A DNA stretch of 64,000 nt, taken from DATJGR01 sp963735085 (GTDB taxonomy: Bacteria > Pseudomonadota > Gammaproteobacteria > Pseudomonadales > Azotimanducaceae). The notes beneath the pieces are model-generated. The model saw nothing but the letters and a program-made list of their open reading frames with translations. It made no database searches and was not told the DNA's origin. The position numbers and the translations under genes were made by a program. The stretch is from positions 868,001 through 932,000 of the forward strand of contig CAVTJP010000002.1 in the NCBI GenBank assembly GCA_963735085.1, given 5' to 3'. Below, in pieces: positions 16,247 through 25,095 of this stretch (position 1 is its first letter; each line of letters starts with the position of its first letter).

Positions 16247-17992
16247 TCACAGCGCTTCTATATATTCGACGACGAGTTGCAGCGTCGCGCGGTCCCGATA
16301 ATCGTTCCGCGCAAGCCGGTACGCCATCCGCGCCCGGCCCGCGGGCGCAGGCAATGGCGCCTGATTGAACGCGATCGCATCGACGAGGCGGGTGTCTTTG
16401 CGCAGCGACAGCTTCAAATGCCGTTCACCGACGACTCGCTGATGCACGATGTCGAAATCACCGTGGAACAGCGGCTCCGGAAAACCCTGTCCCCACGGAC
16501 CGCCGCGAGCGATCTCGTCGGCAAGCATCAGATCGAGTTCCTGAGCAGCTAAATCGCCATCGCTCAGCACCACGCCGTCAATCTCGTCCGCGCTGACCCA
16601 ACGAGCGATCTCGGTTGCAAACGCATCGACGAAGCGTTCGAAATGTACCCGTCGAATCGACAATCCGGCCGCCATCGCGTGGCCACCGAAGCGTTGGATC
16701 AATCCTGGATATCGCGTCGCGATCGCATCGAGCGCATCCCGTATATGCACCCCGTCGATCGAACGCGCCGAGCCCTTGAGTTCATCCGGAGCCAGCGGCC
16801 CGGCATCCGCAAAGGCAATCGACGGGCGACCAAAGCGATCCTTCAGCCGGCCGGCAACGATCCCCACGACGCCCTGATGCCAACCCTCTCGATAGACACA
16901 CAACCCGAGTCTCGATTCGCCGTCGAGATCGAGGCCGACCACCGCGAGTTCGGCCTCCTGCGTCATCTGCTGCTGAATCGCACGTCGCGACCGGTTCAAT
17001 TCCTCCAGCGCGGTTGCCAGAGATCGCGCCTCAATCAGACTGTCAGCAAGCAGGCAGCGAATGCCGATACTGATGTCGTCCAGGCGCCCCGCCGCATTCA
17101 ACCGCGGACCCAGTGCGAAGCCGAGGTCCGAGGCCGACAAGGTTGCCATCGGCCGGCCCGATGCCTCGCACAACGCCCGGATACCGGGGCGCGCCTTGCC
17201 GGCCCGAATGCGCCGCAATCCCTGTTGCACGAGAATTCGATTGTTGCGATCCAGTGGCACGACGTCGGCGACGGTTCCCAATGCGACCAGATCGAGAAAC
17301 TCCGCCATGTTCGGCGCGGCGATGCCAGAATTTTCAAACCAGCCGCGTTCGCGCAACTCGGTGCGCAGCGCGCTCAGCACATAGAAGATCACGCCGACGC
17401 CTGCCAGGTTTCGGCTACCGAATGCGCATCCGACGAGATTCGGATTGACGATTGCATCGGCTTCGGGCAGTTGCCGTCCCGGTAGATGATGATCGGTGAT
17501 GACGACCGCCGCACCCGCAGCACGCGCGGCGCGAACGCCTTCGACGCTGGAGATTCCATTGTCGACGGTGATCAGCACAGCGGGATGATCCGCCATGGCG
17601 ATGGAAACGATTTCCGGCGTGAGTCCGTAACCGAACTCGAACCGATTCGGCACGATGAAGCTGACGTGTGCGGCACCCATCGCGTTCAGCGCGGCCACTC
17701 CAAGCGCGCTCGACGTCGCGCCATCTGCATCGAAATCACCAACGAATCGAATATGGCGCCCTGCGGCCACCGCATCGGCGAGCAACCGCGCCGCTCGAGC
17801 GGTGCCATCGAGGTGGGTCGGTAGCAGCAATCCTTGGAGGCCGAGATCGAGTTGATCGATAGATTCGATGCCGCGGGCGCTGTAGATCCGTGCCATACGC
17901 GGTGTCAGAGATTCTCCGAGAATGGCCTCTGCGCCGCATCGAGGACGTTCGAAGATGCGCCGCTGCCGGTGCGCCAGGCCCGCTTCAGGCAT
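16247..17992 (-). CDS. recJ: Single-stranded-DNA-specific exonuclease RecJ
   Basis: 5'-3' ssDNA exonuclease of recombination and mismatch repair, DHH phosphoesterase family. From the ATG at 17992 it has 581 aa. Catalytic motifs are visible: RFVGDFDADGATSSA, LITVDNGIS and VVITDHHLPG (DHH), followed by GPRLNAAGRLDD and the DHHA1-type GGHAMAAGLSI motif. The start overlaps the hom stop by 8 bp (CATGCCTGA), which argues for this start over an upstream one at 18064 inside hom. Confidence 0.96.
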   Translation of the reverse strand: MPEAGLAHRQRRIFERPRCGAEAILGESLTPRMARIYSARGIESIDQLDLGLQGLLLPTHLDGTARAARLLADAVAAGRHIRFVGDFDADGATSSALGVAALNAMGAAHVSFIVPNRFEFGYGLTPEIVSIAMADHPAVLITVDNGISSVEGVRAARAAGAAVVITDHHLPGRQLPEADAIVNPNLVGCAFGSRNLAGVGVIFYVLSALRTELRERGWFENSGIAAPNMAEFLDLVALGTVADVVPLDRNNRILVQQGLRRIRAGKARPGIRALCEASGRPMATLSASDLGFALGPRLNAAGRLDDISIGIRCLLADSLIEARSLATALEELNRSRRAIQQQMTQEAELAVVGLDLDGESRLGLCVYREGWHQGVVGIVAGRLKDRFGRPSIAFADAGPLAPDELKGSARSIDGVHIRDALDAIATRYPGLIQRFGGHAMAAGLSIRRVHFERFVDAFATEIARWVSADEIDGVVLSDGDLAAQELDLMLADEIARGGPWGQGFPEPLFHGDFDIVHQRVVGERHLKLSLRKDTRLVDAIAFNQAPLPAPAGRARMAYRLARNDYRDRATLQLVVEYIEAL

Positions 17993-19316
17993 GCTCGTCC
18001 AAGGTTTCGACACGGATGCGCGTAATCGGCTGCACGACTTCGTCGAGACGCGCAATTGCCGCAACGGCTATGTCCATCGCGCGTTCGACAACCCGGTGCG
18101 TCAGGATAACGACGGGCACCCACGGCACATCGCCAGTCGACCGAATCGCCTGTTCTCGCTGGATGACAGCCTCGATGCTGATGCCGTTGCTCGACAGAAT
18201 CTGTGCCACGTGGGCCAGCACGCCTGGCTGATCGACTGCCGGAATGCGCAGATAGTATGCGGTTGCGACTTCGCCGATCGGCAGCGTTTCAACGCCGATA
18301 TCCGCCGGTACAGCAACCGCGTTGCCGCGCGCCATATCGATCAGATCCGCCAGTACAGCCGACGCCGTCGGCAGCGCGCCGGCGCCCGGGCCGTAGTACA
18401 TTGATGAACCCACTGCATCGCTGTTGATGACCACGGCGTTCATCACGCCTTCGACCTTCGCGAGTAGACGCCGCTCCGGAATCAATGTCGGGTGCACGCG
18501 CAGCTCGATCCCGGCGGGTGTCCGGCGCGCGATACCCAGATGTTTGATTCGGTAGCCGAGTGCTGCCGCATAGTCGATGTCTTCCACGCCAACACCACTG
18601 ATACCTTCTATGAAGACGCCGCCGATATCGAGGCGAACGCCAAACGCAAGTGCCGCCAATATGGCCAGCTTGTGCGCCGCGTCGATGCCTTCCACGTCGA
18701 AGGTCGGGTCCGCCTCCGCATAGCCGAGCGCCTGCGCGGCCGCGAGCGCCTTCGCAAAGTCGTTGCCGGCGGCCATCTCGGTGAGAATGTAGTTCGACGT
18801 GCCGTTAATGATGCCGGCGATCCAGTTCACCGAATTGCCGGCCAAGCCCTCGCGCAGTGCCTTGATGATCGGAATGCCGCCGGCCACCGCGCCTTCGAAT
18901 CCCACGCGTATGCCAGCTCGCTGTGCGGCAGGCAACAAGTCAGCACCACGCGTTGCCAGCAGCGCCTTGTTCGCGGTGACGATGTGCTTGCCGGCATCGA
19001 TGCATTGCTGGAACAAGTCAGCGGCCGCATCGGTACCGCCCATCGTCTCGACGACGACATCGACACGTTCGTCGGCAACCACGTCTTCAACCGACGTCGA
19101 GAAGACAACGCCGCTGGGAACCTGGTCAGGCTTCGGGGTGCGACTCGCGATGCGCACGATTTCGATACCTCGACCCGCCCGGCGCGCAATCTCACCGGCG
19201 TTTGCCCGCAGCAGTGAAACAACGCCCTGGCCGACCGTGCCGAGACCACACAGGCCGATGCGAAGCGGCTGCTCGTTCGGCGCCTGCACTGTTAGCGGCA
19301 CTGCGGGCGGCTGCAC
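17985..19316 (-). CDS. hom: Homoserine dehydrogenase
   Basis: Reduces aspartate semialdehyde to homoserine for threonine and methionine synthesis. 443 aa: NAD(P)-binding motif GLCGLGTVGQGVV (residues 21-33), the catalytic domain with VGFEGAVAGGIPIIKALREGLAGN and GIINGTSNYIL, and a C-terminal ACT domain (YLRIPAVDQPGVLAHVAQILSSN) for amino-acid feedback control. Monofunctional, with no aspartokinase domain. In many relatives thrC follows hom; here recJ follows directly with an 8-bp overlap. Confidence 0.96.
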   Translation of the reverse strand: MQPPAVPLTVQAPNEQPLRIGLCGLGTVGQGVVSLLRANAGEIARRAGRGIEIVRIASRTPKPDQVPSGVVFSTSVEDVVADERVDVVVETMGGTDAAADLFQQCIDAGKHIVTANKALLATRGADLLPAAQRAGIRVGFEGAVAGGIPIIKALREGLAGNSVNWIAGIINGTSNYILTEMAAGNDFAKALAAAQALGYAEADPTFDVEGIDAAHKLAILAALAFGVRLDIGGVFIEGISGVGVEDIDYAAALGYRIKHLGIARRTPAGIELRVHPTLIPERRLLAKVEGVMNAVVINSDAVGSSMYYGPGAGALPTASAVLADLIDMARGNAVAVPADIGVETLPIGEVATAYYLRIPAVDQPGVLAHVAQILSSNGISIEAVIQREQAIRSTGDVPWVPVVILTHRVVERAMDIAVAAIARLDEVVQPITRIRVETLDEHA

Positions 19317-19450
19317 TTCGGAATGTCCGGATCGTAAGGAGCGGGAAAGCTAGCGACTCACCCTGGCGAAGTCAACGAAGGGGCGCGCCGATGCTGGCGA
19401 CACGTCCGGCGGACCGCGCGCCCGACGACGCGCGGCGGGTCAGCGGCGGG
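19317..19450. other. Intergenic region dsbC-hom
   Basis: 134 bp of very GC-rich DNA between the dsbC stop and the hom start. AAGGAG occurs just upstream of hom on the plus sequence only; no clear promoter, terminator or leader peptide for hom was found. Confidence 0.4.
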
Positions 19451-20218
19451 TCAAATGCCTAGCGTTTTCTTGAGCTGATCCGCGCTGACGTAACCGTCGA
19501 TCATGCTGCCATCTTCGAGCACGATCGCCGGCGTGCCCGTGAGTCCGGCGAGCTGGCCGAGCTCGTACTCGTGCGCAACCGGGTTTTTGCACGTCTTCGG
19601 CGGAAACTCTTCGCCACGCTTCATGCGCGTAATCGTGTCGTCGCGATCGCTCGAGCACCACGCCGTCACCATCTTCTTGTAGCCGGGGGAACCAATACCG
19701 GCTCGCGGGTAGGCGAGATAGCGCACCTCGACCCCCATGCCGTTCAGGGCGGGGACTTCCTTATGCAACTTCCGGCAGTAGCCGCAATCGACATCGGTGA
19801 ATACCGTGATCACGGCTTTGGTACGGCCCTGCGCCGGGAATATCGCCATATCGGCAAGCGGCACGCCGGCAATCAGTTTCTTGCGTTTCGCATCTCGCGC
19901 CTGCTCGGCCACGTTGACGAGCGTCTTACCAACTTCGTACAGATCGCCGGAGATCAGGTACCGGCCATCGTTCGACGCATACAGCATGTTGCCGCCGGTC
20001 AGTTCAATCTGCACCATGCCCGGTATGGGTGCGGCAGAAGCACTTTCGATCAGCAGGTCCGGGCGCAGCGCGCGCAGTTTTGCAACCACGGCGTCCGCCG
20101 CACTCTGACTCGCCGCGGAGGTTGCCGCAGGGGTTGCCGAGGCCGTGGACGCAAACGTCTCACTCGCCAGCAGCGCCAAGCCTACAACTCCGATCCAAAG
20201 GTACCTGCGCATTTTCAT
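19451..20218 (-). CDS. dsbC: Thiol:disulfide interchange protein DsbC
   Basis: Periplasmic disulfide isomerase. A signal peptide (positively charged MKMRRY, then WIGVVGLALLASETFA) precedes the dimerization domain and a thioredoxin-like domain with redox motif CGYC (cysteines 148 and 151 counting from a GTG at 20227), plus the structural pair in TAWCSSDRDD and PPKTCKN. The ATG at 20218 is preferred because GAGGTG lies six bases upstream. Sits between xerD and hom, the order seen in Pseudomonas. Confidence 0.94.
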   Translation of the reverse strand: MKMRRYLWIGVVGLALLASETFASTASATPAATSAASQSAADAVVAKLRALRPDLLIESASAAPIPGMVQIELTGGNMLYASNDGRYLISGDLYEVGKTLVNVAEQARDAKRKKLIAGVPLADMAIFPAQGRTKAVITVFTDVDCGYCRKLHKEVPALNGMGVEVRYLAYPRAGIGSPGYKKMVTAWCSSDRDDTITRMKRGEEFPPKTCKNPVAHEYELGQLAGLTGTPAIVLEDGSMIDGYVSADQLKKTLGI

Positions 20219-20276
20219 CGATATCACCTCGAGCGTGTCTCAACGCGCATTTTAGACTGAATTCCGGCTGCGAAAT

Positions 20277-21212
20277 TCACCCGCGCGGATGATGCGCGGA
20301 GTGCACCGCTTTCAGGCGACTCTGCGCAACGTGCGTATAGATCTGCGTCGTACTCAAATCGGCGTGGCCAAGCATCATCTGTACCGCGCGCAGATCGGCA
20401 CCATGATTGATCAAGTGCGTCGCGAATGCGTGCCGCAACGTATGCGGTGAGACATTGCGCACGATACCGGCGCGGGCGACGTATTTCTTGATCGCGTGCC
20501 AGAACGTCTGGCGTGTCATCGCGCGCGCCCGCTGACTGGGAAAAAGCGCATCGATCGGTGCGCCCCGGGTCAGCACGGGGCGCGCCTCGACCAGGTAGCG
20601 GACCAACCATGCAAGGGCCTCGTCGCCGATCGGAACGAGCCGCTCACGGCCCCCTTTTCCCACCACCCGCACGACACCCTGCCGCACGTTGACCATGCCC
20701 AGGCGTAAGCCGACAAGCTCCGTGATGCGTAGCCCGGTCGCATAGAGCAGTTCCAGCATCGCGCGATCACGCAGACCCAGCGGTCGATCGACATCCGGTG
20801 CGGCCAGCAACGAATCGACATCTGCTTCGGACAGACCTTTCGGCAACGGCCTGCCTAGTTTGGGATGTTCGAGTTGCGCCGTCGGGTCCTGCTTCAGCAG
20901 ACCGTGTTCGAGTTGCGCGCGGTAAAAGCCCCGCAAACACGAAAGCAGCCGTGCGGTCGATCGTGCGTGGAAGCCACGCTGGTGACGATGACTCAGATAT
21001 TCAAGCAGATCGCGCGAGCCGGCTTGCATCAACTCGCGTGGCGCCAGCCACTGCGCAAACGCGCTCAGATCGCGCCGATAAGCGGTAAGCGTATTGGCGG
21101 CCAACGCCCGGCTGAGCCAAAGATCGTCGAGGTGACGATCGATCAACGCCTGGCTGCTGCTGGACACCCGGTTTGGAGTCGTTGCGGCGGTAGGTGACGA
21201 AGAAGGTACCAT
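20277..21212 (-). CDS. xerD: Site-specific tyrosine recombinase XerD
   Basis: Chromosome dimer resolution recombinase acting with XerC at dif. From the ATG at 21212 it has 311 aa. The N-terminal SAM-like domain (SRALAANTLTAYRRDLSAFAQWL) precedes the catalytic domain with the Arg of ATGLRITELVGL, the HTLRHAFATHLINHGADLRAVQMMLGHADLSTTQIYTHV block (His, Arg, His) and the nucleophile Tyr in IYTHV. An open frame continues upstream to 21587 but runs through the sRNA candidate and rplS and is not believed. Confidence 0.95.
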   Translation of the reverse strand: MVPSSSPTAATTPNRVSSSSQALIDRHLDDLWLSRALAANTLTAYRRDLSAFAQWLAPRELMQAGSRDLLEYLSHRHQRGFHARSTARLLSCLRGFYRAQLEHGLLKQDPTAQLEHPKLGRPLPKGLSEADVDSLLAAPDVDRPLGLRDRAMLELLYATGLRITELVGLRLGMVNVRQGVVRVVGKGGRERLVPIGDEALAWLVRYLVEARPVLTRGAPIDALFPSQRARAMTRQTFWHAIKKYVARAGIVRNVSPHTLRHAFATHLINHGADLRAVQMMLGHADLSTTQIYTHVAQSRLKAVHSAHHPRG

Positions 21213-21290
21213 TGTTACCTGGCGTGCGGCGCCGAATGATCTCGATAGATAGTCGAGTTTATAACAGTAACTATTTGAATAAAATAGGTT

Positions 21291-21504
21291 TAAGAGGGAA
21301 GCGAAGCGACGTGGCACGCTCCCTGCATCGGCTACTGCAGCTTCAGCGTGCGCTACGAGACGTCCCCTCTCAGTACGCCGAGGCACGAAGCGACAGACCT
21401 CTCTCCCCTGGCGCTTCGAGACTGCTTCCAGAGATTCTGGAAACGACCAGCTTGTCAGGCGGAACCCTCCCCTTGGTCCCACCGCCTGGCAAGCTGGGTT
21501 TTTT
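21291..21504 (+). ncRNA. Candidate structured small RNA between xerD and rplS
   Basis: Plus-strand transcript candidate of about 214 nt, divergent from xerD. It follows an AT-rich stretch with a -10-like TAAAAT (21280-21285). Complementary elements: GACGT/ACGTC (21308-21312 with 21360-21364), GCACGCT/AGCGTGC (21314-21320 with 21345-21351), CTGCA/TGCAG (21323-21327 with 21336-21340); CGAAGCG at 21302 or 21386 can pair with CGCTTCG at 21412; hairpin TTCCAGA-GAT-TCTGGAA (21426-21442). It ends in a strong terminator. C-rich loops (CTCTCTCCCC, AACCCTCCCC) could contact Shine-Dalgarno sequences. I could not match it to 6S, tmRNA, RNase P or 4.5S RNA. Family unknown. Confidence 0.6.
21447..21504 (+). 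terminator. Strong rho-independent terminator
   Basis: Stem CCAGCTTGTCAGGCGG (21447-21462) pairs with CCGCCTGGCAAGCTGG (21482-21497), 16 bp with one G-U pair and a 19-nt loop, followed by G and six T (21499-21504). The T-run is on the plus strand, so it ends a plus-strand RNA; the same stem may also slow minus-strand transcription from rplS, whose stop codon is four bases away, but that strand has no U-run. Confidence 0.9.
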
Positions 21505-21507
21505 AGG

Positions 21508-21858
21508 TCAGACTTTTTCGCGAATTCGCGCCGCGCGACCGGACAAACTTCGCAGGTAATACAGCTTCGCCTGGTGCACGTCGCCACGGCGTTTCACTTC
21601 GATGCCCGCGATCGCCGGGCTGTGCGTCTGAAACGAACGTTCCACACCTACGCCATGGGAGATCTTGCGCACGGTGAACGAAGAGTTCAGTCCGCGCTTT
21701 CGCTTACCTATCACGACACCTTCGAAAGCCTGATTACGATCACGGTCGCCTTCCACCACGCGCACCTGAACGATAACCGTGTCGCCAGGACGAAAATCCG
21801 GTATCTCGGATTTCATCTGTTCGTTTTCGATCGCTTCGATGATCTTGTTTCTACGCAT
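21508..21858 (-). CDS. rplS: 50S ribosomal protein L19
   Basis: Ribosomal protein at the 30S-50S interface, 116 aa. Sequence typical of L19: FRPGDTVIVQVRVVEGDRDR, AFEGVVIGKRKRGLNSSFTVRKISHGVGVERSF, and a C-terminal KLYYLRSLSGRAARIREK. Last gene of the rpsP-rimM-trmD-rplS operon; its start overlaps trmD by 8 bp. Confidence 0.99.
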   Translation of the reverse strand: MRRNKIIEAIENEQMKSEIPDFRPGDTVIVQVRVVEGDRDRNQAFEGVVIGKRKRGLNSSFTVRKISHGVGVERSFQTHSPAIAGIEVKRRGDVHQAKLYYLRSLSGRAARIREKV

Positions 21859-22609
21859 GATTCCTCGCTCCGTTTTCCGTCTGTTCCAAATAATCACTGA
21901 GCAACCGCCGTTCCTCATCGGACAGCGAACGCTTCGACAACAAATCCGGACGCCGCTGATACGTTCTGGACAACGCATCGCGCATTCTGAAACGTCGGAT
22001 CGCCTCATGATCGCCGCCCAACAAAACCGGCGGCACTGATCGCCCCATCACCTGTTCCGGACGGGTGTAGTGCGCCCAATCCAGCATCCCAGCCCGAAAC
22101 GACTCGGCTTCCGCAGACTCGGTGTTCCCCAACGTGCCGGGAAGATAGCGGGCAATCGCGTCGATCACCACCATCGCCGGCAATTCACCGCCCGTCAGCA
22201 CAAAATCGCCAATCGAGATCTGTTCATCCACCAGGCTGTCGATTGCGCGTTGATCAATGCCTTCATAGCGCCCGGCGATGAGGATCAGCCTCGCCTCGGA
22301 CGCCAGCGTCTCGACCTTGCGCTGGTCGAGGCAGTCGCCTTGCGGCGTGAGATATACCGTGCGCGTCGGACCCTCCGCGCGCCCCTTCAATGCATCGACC
22401 GCACGGGCCAACGGGTTCACCTTCATGACCATACCCGGCCCACCACCGTATGGACGATCGTCTACGGTGCTGTGACGATCGTCGGCATGGTTGCGCGGAT
22501 TTTCGACGACCAGGCTCAGCAAACCGTTGTCGATCGCGCGCGCGATGACACCTTCGCCGCTGAGTATCCGGAACATTTCCGGAAAGATGCTGACAACGCC
22601 CACCCACAT
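21851..22609 (-). CDS. trmD: tRNA (guanine37-N1)-methyltransferase
   Basis: SPOUT methyltransferase making m1G37 in tRNA, which prevents +1 frameshifts. 252 aa, with the AdoMet knot region (LILIAGRYEGIDQRAIDSLVDEQISIGDFVLTGGELPAMVVIDAIARYLPG) and the N-terminal IFPEMF...YGGGPGMVMK motif. Lies between rimM (6-bp gap) and rplS (8-bp overlap). Confidence 0.98.
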   Translation of the reverse strand: MWVGVVSIFPEMFRILSGEGVIARAIDNGLLSLVVENPRNHADDRHSTVDDRPYGGGPGMVMKVNPLARAVDALKGRAEGPTRTVYLTPQGDCLDQRKVETLASEARLILIAGRYEGIDQRAIDSLVDEQISIGDFVLTGGELPAMVVIDAIARYLPGTLGNTESAEAESFRAGMLDWAHYTRPEQVMGRSVPPVLLGGDHEAIRRFRMRDALSRTYQRRPDLLSKRSLSDEERRLLSDYLEQTENGARNHA

Positions 22610-22615
22610 GCTGCG

Positions 22616-23131
22616 TTACTCGATGCCCTGCCAATCGACGACGATCCGCCGTCCAGCGAGGTCTACGACCGTTACGACGTGGCGCAGGAATGGGATCAAC
22701 ATTTCACCCGCACCCGTTGGGGAATCCGTTCGGGAATCCGTTCGCACCACAATCACATCGTTGGCACCGGTCTCCATCAAACCCGTGATCTCTCCAAGCG
22801 TTCGCCCTGCTGGATCCTCGACCGAAAGCCCGATCAAATCCTTCCAGTAGAACTCGTCCTCGGCGGTTGCGGGCAACGTGCTGTCCTGCACACCGATCGA
22901 CTTGCCCGCATAGCGCAATGCCGCGTCTCGATCGTCAATGCCGTCGATCTGCGCTACGAATCCAGTGCGATGCGGCTTCAATCGTTCGACGCGCAATGGC
23001 AGCCACGCGTCGTCGCGCTCGATGAACCATGGACGGTATTCGATCAGGTTCGTCACGGGGTCGGTGTAGGAGATCACGTTCAGCCACCCTTTCACGCCGT
23101 ATGGCGGGCCGAAACGGCCAACGACCACCAT
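22616..23131 (-). CDS. rimM: Ribosome maturation factor RimM
   Basis: Assists 30S head maturation and binds S19. 171 aa: N-terminal beta-barrel domain (VVVGRFGPPYGVKGWLNVISYTDP) and a PRC-barrel C-terminal domain (EFYWKDLIGLSVEDPAGRTLGEITGLMETGANDVIVVR). ATG start with a weak SD, 17 bp after rpsP. Normal length and position in the rpsP operon. Confidence 0.97.
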   Translation of the reverse strand: MVVVGRFGPPYGVKGWLNVISYTDPVTNLIEYRPWFIERDDAWLPLRVERLKPHRTGFVAQIDGIDDRDAALRYAGKSIGVQDSTLPATAEDEFYWKDLIGLSVEDPAGRTLGEITGLMETGANDVIVVRTDSRTDSPTGAGEMLIPFLRHVVTVVDLAGRRIVVDWQGIE

Positions 23132-23148
23132 CGCAGATACCCGCGCTA

Positions 23149-23427
23149 TCAGGCGGCGGGAGCAACTCCCGCGGCAGCGTTGGCCAACGTGCGCGCGTCC
23201 TTGATCAGGTGTCCGACTCGCTCCGACGGCTTTGCACCCACCGACAACCAGTAGTCGACACGCGCCAGATCGATGCGCAGCCGTTCCGCTTTACCGCGCG
23301 CAATCGGGTTGTAGAATCCTACGCGTTCTATATGCCGACCGTCGCGCCGATTGGCGTGGTCAGCAACGGTGAGGTGATAGAACGGCGCGTTTCTCGACCC
23401 GTGGCGGGCCAGCCGAATGATGACCAT
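23149..23427 (-). CDS. rpsP: 30S ribosomal protein S16
   Basis: Small-subunit assembly protein, 92 aa. Standard S16 sequence with MVIIRLARHGSRNAPFYHLTVADHANRRDGRHIERVGFYNP. First gene of the operon; transcription should start from the promoter at 23455-23483. Confidence 0.99.
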   Translation of the reverse strand: MVIIRLARHGSRNAPFYHLTVADHANRRDGRHIERVGFYNPIARGKAERLRIDLARVDYWLSVGAKPSERVGHLIKDARTLANAAAGVAPAA

Positions 23428-23454
23428 GCAAATGCTCTGTGCGAAAGGCGCGGT

Positions 23455-23483
23455 ATTCTACTGGAACAGCGACGCCCTGCAAA
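23455..23483 (-). promoter_or_regulatory. Promoter of the rpsP-rimM-trmD-rplS operon
   Basis: On the minus strand, -10 TAGAAT (complement of 23455-23460) lies 17 bases after TTTGCA (complement of 23478-23483), 28 bp before the rpsP start codon. Good sigma-70 spacing and a strong -10. Confidence 0.65.
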
Positions 23484-23570
23484 GCAGCGAATCGCGCGCA
23501 GCAAGCTGATCCGGCAACGCCGTCGCCGACCTTCACCACATGATTTGCAGCGAGGGTTCCGCGTTGGTTT

Positions 23571-24941
23571 TCAACCGGTCGGGCCGCGATTGGCGGCGCC
23601 TTTGAGACTCGCGACCTGACGCATCATCTTCGCCATGCCACCTTTCTTGGTGACTTTCTTCATCATCTTCTGCATCTGCTTGTGCTGCTTCAGCAAGCGG
23701 TTCACATCCTGGATCTGAGTGCCGCTGCCAAGCGCGATGCGCCGTTTGCGCGAGCCATTGACCAGATCCGGATAACGCCGTTCATGGCGCGTCATCGAAT
23801 CGATGATGACACCCATGCGCTTGAACATGCCGTCGCCGAGTTGGGCCTGCGCCGCTTGCGGCAGTTGCCCCATGCCGGGCAGCTTTTCGAGCATGTTCGA
23901 AACGCCGCCCATGTTCGCCATCTGATTGAGTTGCTCGCGAAAATCCTCCAGATCGAATCTCTCGCCCTTCTGGATCTTCTTCGCCAGCCGCTCCGCTTTG
24001 TCGCGATCGACCTTCCGCTCGGCTTCCTCGATCAAAGTCAGCACATCGCCCATGCCGAGAATGCGCGACGCGATACGATCAGGATGGAACGGCTCCAACG
24101 CGTCGGTTTTCTCGCCGATACCGAGGAATTTGATCGGCTTGCCGGTGATCGCCCGCACCGACAACGCCGCACCGCCGCGCGCATCGCCGTCCACCTTCGC
24201 GAGCACGACACCGGTCAGCGGCAGCGCATCGTTGAATGCCTTCGCCGTTACCGCGGCATCCTGACCCGTCATCGCATCGACGACGAACAGCGTTTCCACG
24301 GGATTCAGCGCCGCATGCAGCGACGCGATTTCCGCCATCATGTCTGCGTCGATTGCCAATCGTCCGGCACTATCGACGATCAGCACGTCGGCGAATCGGG
24401 TGCGCGCTTCTGCAACGGCGCGTTTCGCAATCGCAAGGGGCGCTTCATCGCTGCGGCTGGCGATGAACACGGCACCCACCTCGCCCGCAAGGGTTTGCAG
24501 CTGATCGATTGCCGCCGGGCGATACACGTCTGTGCTCACCACCGCGACTTTCTTGCGGTGTCGTTCACCCAGCAATCGCGCCAGTTTCGCCACCGTGGTG
24601 GTCTTGCCGACACCCTGCAACCCGGCCATCAGTACGATTGCCGGCGGCGCAGCAGTGAGGTCGAGTTCGTCGTTCGCCGCGCCCAGCAACGTGACCAACT
24701 CGTCGTGGACCAGCTTCACCAGCACCTGTCCGGGCGTCAGACTCTGAGCAACCTCCTGGCCGACCGCGCGCACGCGCACGCGTTCGATGAAATCCTTGAC
24801 GACGCTCAGCGCAACGTCGGCTTCCAGCAACGCGGTACGCACGTCGCGCAGCGCGTCGCTGATGTTCTCATCGGACAGCCGCGATCTGCCCGCTACGGCT
24901 CGCAAGGTCCGCGTCAAGCGCTCCGACAGGTTTTCGAACAT
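23571..24941 (-). CDS. ffh: Signal recognition particle protein Ffh
   Basis: SRP54 GTPase that with 4.5S RNA targets membrane proteins to FtsY and SecYEG. 456 aa: N domain (1-90), G domain with GLQGVGKTTTVAKLA (P-loop), VSTDVYRPAAIDQL, DSAGRLAID and LAKVDGDARGGAALS, then the Met-rich M domain (MANMGGVSNMLEKLPGMGQLPQ, and QMQKMMKKVTKKGGMAKMMRQ at the end). Upstream of the rpsP operon, its usual place. Confidence 0.98.
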   Translation of the reverse strand: MFENLSERLTRTLRAVAGRSRLSDENISDALRDVRTALLEADVALSVVKDFIERVRVRAVGQEVAQSLTPGQVLVKLVHDELVTLLGAANDELDLTAAPPAIVLMAGLQGVGKTTTVAKLARLLGERHRKKVAVVSTDVYRPAAIDQLQTLAGEVGAVFIASRSDEAPLAIAKRAVAEARTRFADVLIVDSAGRLAIDADMMAEIASLHAALNPVETLFVVDAMTGQDAAVTAKAFNDALPLTGVVLAKVDGDARGGAALSVRAITGKPIKFLGIGEKTDALEPFHPDRIASRILGMGDVLTLIEEAERKVDRDKAERLAKKIQKGERFDLEDFREQLNQMANMGGVSNMLEKLPGMGQLPQAAQAQLGDGMFKRMGVIIDSMTRHERRYPDLVNGSRKRRIALGSGTQIQDVNRLLKQHKQMQKMMKKVTKKGGMAKMMRQVASLKGAANRGPTG

Positions 24942-25095
24942 GCGATCTCTCTGAGTTCACCAACGATGGGACGGATTATAGCGGAACCGCCGCCGCCCCT
25001 TTCGAATGAGCAAGTCGAATGCGTAAGTTGAATTCACAACCGCATCTGTCACACTCGGGCGACTTCCTCGCGCAAGCACGCTCGATCCAACATTC
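24942..25095. other. Divergent region ffh/ccsA-like gene
   Basis: 154 bp between divergent genes. TTATAG (24976-24981 on the plus strand) lies near the ffh start; no promoter pair is convincing. No gene seen. Confidence 0.4.

Noticed and set aside
21291..21504. Identity as 6S RNA, RNase P RNA, tmRNA or 4.5S RNA
   Set aside because: No matching conserved sequence blocks, and the fold is several hairpins rather than one long 6S-type rod.
20277..21587. XerD with a 125-residue N-terminal extension
   Set aside because: The extension would be encoded by the sRNA/terminator region and part of rplS; the ATG at 21212 gives a normal XerD.
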